This document shows positions 6,122 through 7,458 of a stretch of 7,458 bases of DNA, piece after piece. Position 1 is the first letter of the stretch; every line of letters begins with the position of its first letter. A program made the position numbers and the translations under genes. Under the pieces are notes generated by a model, which worked only from the letters and a program-made list of their open reading frames with translations, was not told where the DNA came from and did no database searches. Source of the DNA: an uncultured Bacteroidia bacterium (GTDB lineage Bacteria > Bacteroidota > Bacteroidia > Bacteroidales > UBA932). The stretch is taken from positions 1 to 7,458 of the forward strand of contig CACYEB010000206.1 in NCBI GenBank assembly GCA_902773305.1. Direction: 5' to 3'.

Positions 6122-7458
6122 TTATTTTATTCTGATATCGTCCAGACTCTTGCCGCCGGGAATCATGGGGAAAACGTTGGATTCTGCATCTACGTATGCG
6201 TCCAGCATGAACGGGCCCTTGGAGGCGGCCATTTCTTCTACGGCGTTTTCTATGTCCGCAGAAGATGAACAGCAGCGGTATTTGATTTTGTATGCCTTGC
6301 AGATGAGCTCAAAATCGGGGTTCACGAGGCGGGTCTGCGAGAAGCGCTTGTCGTAGAACAGATCCTGCCACTGACGTACCATACCGAGGAAAGAGTTGTT
6401 GAGCAGGACTATTTTGATGTCTATTCCCGCCTGCAGTATCGTGCCCAGTTCTTCCATCGTCATCTGGAAGCCGCCGTCGCCGCAAATCAGCACCACCTGT
6501 GCGTCCGGTTTGCCGCATTTGGCACCGATGGCTGCGGGGAGGCCGAAGCCCATCGTGCCAAGGCCGCCGCTGGTGATCCAACCCGACTTGCGGGTAAGCT
6601 TGAGGTATCGTGCGGCGAACATCTGATTCTGACCCACGTCGGTCACCAGCACCACATTCTCGCCGAACTCGGTGTTTTTCTTCTCGCTTACGCGCTCTAT
6701 ATAATGGTCGTTGATGGCGTTGACCACCTGCGCCATATTCAGGGAGACGCTGTTCAACTTGGGGATGATGACCTTCTCGCGCTCGTAGGCATACTGGTCG
6801 TAGCCGTAACGGCGCCAGGCCTCCCGGTCCTTGAATACCAGGTTGGGGTAGATGCGCTCCAGCACTGCCTTGGCGTCGCCGTGAATCTTGACATCCACCG
6901 TAACGTTCTTGTTGAACTCAGTCTTGTCTATGTCAATATGGATAATCTTGGCCTTTGGAGCATATTGTGACACCCTGCCGGTAACACGGTCGGAAAAGCG
7001 CATACCCACCGCCAGTATCACGTCGGCCTCCTGGGTCATCCTGTTTGCGGGGATGTTGCCGTGCATACCCACCATACCGATATAGTAATGGTCGTGGAAA
7101 TTCATTGCGCTGCGGCCCAGCAGGGTGCAGGCGACGGGGATGCAGGCTTTGTTGGCGCACTTGGCCAGAATGTTCTCGGCACCTGATATTATGACGCCCT
7201 GTCCGGCAATGATGAGCGGCTTCTCTGCATTGTTCAGCAGATCGACGGCCTTCTCTATGCGTTTGGATATCTTCTCGCTTTCGTCGGGGCGTACGACCTG
7301 CACCATCTGGCTCAGGGCGTACTCCTTGTCGTAAACATAGTCGCACATCTCCGTCTGGGCGTTCTTGGTGAGGCTTATGAGCACCGGCCCCGGACGGTCG
7401 CTGCGGGCGATATGGAATGCCTGCGGCACCACGACAGCGATTTCGCTGGCCTTGGTTA
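6122..7458 (-). CDS. ilvB: Acetolactate synthase large (catalytic) subunit, 5'-truncated by the window edge
   Basis: The frame is open to the window's right edge, and 445 residues of about 565-575 are visible. The missing N-terminal part would hold the TPP pyrimidine-binding domain with the catalytic Glu. The enzyme condenses pyruvate with pyruvate or 2-ketobutyrate, the first shared step of branched-chain amino acid synthesis. The visible part begins at the end of the N-terminal domain (QAFHIARSDRPGPVLISL). Next is the central FAD-type domain, with GMVGMHGNIPAN and GMRFSDRVTGR. Last is the C-terminal TPP domain, with the motif GDG (6473-6481), 24 residues, then NN (6395-6400). MVRQWQDLFYDKRFS follows; its Trp (6368-6370) is the position known from herbicide resistance in plant enzymes. 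The protein ends NVFPMIPGGKSLDDIRIK, the usual C-terminus. The nearest in-frame start-like codon in the window (GTG at 7430-7432) is internal, because homology continues upstream of it. ilvN follows 11 bases downstream. Confidence 0.97.
   Translation of the reverse strand, partial: TKASEIAVVVPQAFHIARSDRPGPVLISLTKNAQTEMCDYVYDKEYALSQMVQVVRPDESEKISKRIEKAVDLLNNAEKPLIIAGQGVIISGAENILAKCANKACIPVACTLLGRSAMNFHDHYYIGMVGMHGNIPANRMTQEADVILAVGMRFSDRVTGRVSQYAPKAKIIHIDIDKTEFNKNVTVDVKIHGDAKAVLERIYPNLVFKDREAWRRYGYDQYAYEREKVIIPKLNSVSLNMAQVVNAINDHYIERVSEKKNTEFGENVVLVTDVGQNQMFAARYLKLTRKSGWITSGGLGTMGFGLPAAIGAKCGKPDAQVVLICGDGGFQMTMEELGTILQAGIDIKIVLLNNSFLGMVRQWQDLFYDKRFSQTRLVNPDFELICKAYKIKYRCCSSSADIENAVEEMAASKGPFMLDAYVDAESNVFPMIPGGKSLDDIRIK

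Noticed and set aside
7430..7432. GTG at 7430-7432 as the start of ilvB
   Set aside because: A start here would remove the TPP pyrimidine domain, and in-frame sequence resembling the family continues to the window edge. The gene is cut by the window rather than short.
1..7458. A hidden defence, mobile or novel multi-gene system
   Set aside because: Nearly every base is accounted for by five conserved housekeeping genes with gaps of 48 bases or less. No direct or inverted repeats, integrase, transposase or unknown gene cluster was seen.

Overview
The window is ordinary chromosomal, housekeeping DNA. It most likely comes from a member of the Bacteroidota (Bacteroidales), perhaps a gut lineage of middling-to-high GC such as Rikenellaceae. 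The evidence is the character of the proteins: a UvrA whose N-terminal zinc-finger region reads EADG where other phyla have a CxxC, a ketol-acid reductoisomerase of about 350 residues of the Bacteroidota type, and start codons preceded by A-rich stretches instead of Shine-Dalgarno motifs. The assignment to phylum is an inference from recalled family features, not from a database search.

Layout. Plus strand, 1-4740: the 3' part of a long RelA/SpoT-family (p)ppGpp synthetase gene (open at the left edge), followed with no spacer by a complete uvrA. Bases 4741-4788 are a short gap between convergent genes and hold an imperfect hairpin that may end transcription from one or both sides. Minus strand, 7458-4789: a branched-chain amino acid operon read right to left, ilvB (acetolactate synthase large subunit, 5' end outside the window), then ilvN (a very short, single-ACT-domain regulatory subunit), then ilvC (ketol-acid reductoisomerase). 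Spacing inside this operon is 11 and 2 bases. No stretch longer than 48 bases is free of genes. I see no tRNA, rRNA, mobile element, CRISPR array or long repeat.

How the genes work together. IlvB with IlvN makes acetolactate or acetohydroxybutyrate, and IlvC converts these to the dihydroxy acids of the valine/leucine and isoleucine routes. RelA makes (p)ppGpp under amino acid starvation, and UvrA recognises damaged DNA for nucleotide excision repair. RelA and UvrA are probably co-transcribed, but no functional link is evident beyond that.

The most interesting details are residue-level. The HD hydrolase site of the RelA protein is degenerate, which suggests a synthetase-only enzyme. The short ACT subunit has Asp where the valine-binding Gly of IlvH is expected, and two other contact positions also differ, which predicts weak or absent valine feedback. 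UvrA lacks the first cysteine pair of its N-terminal zinc finger. I found no new multi-gene system here.
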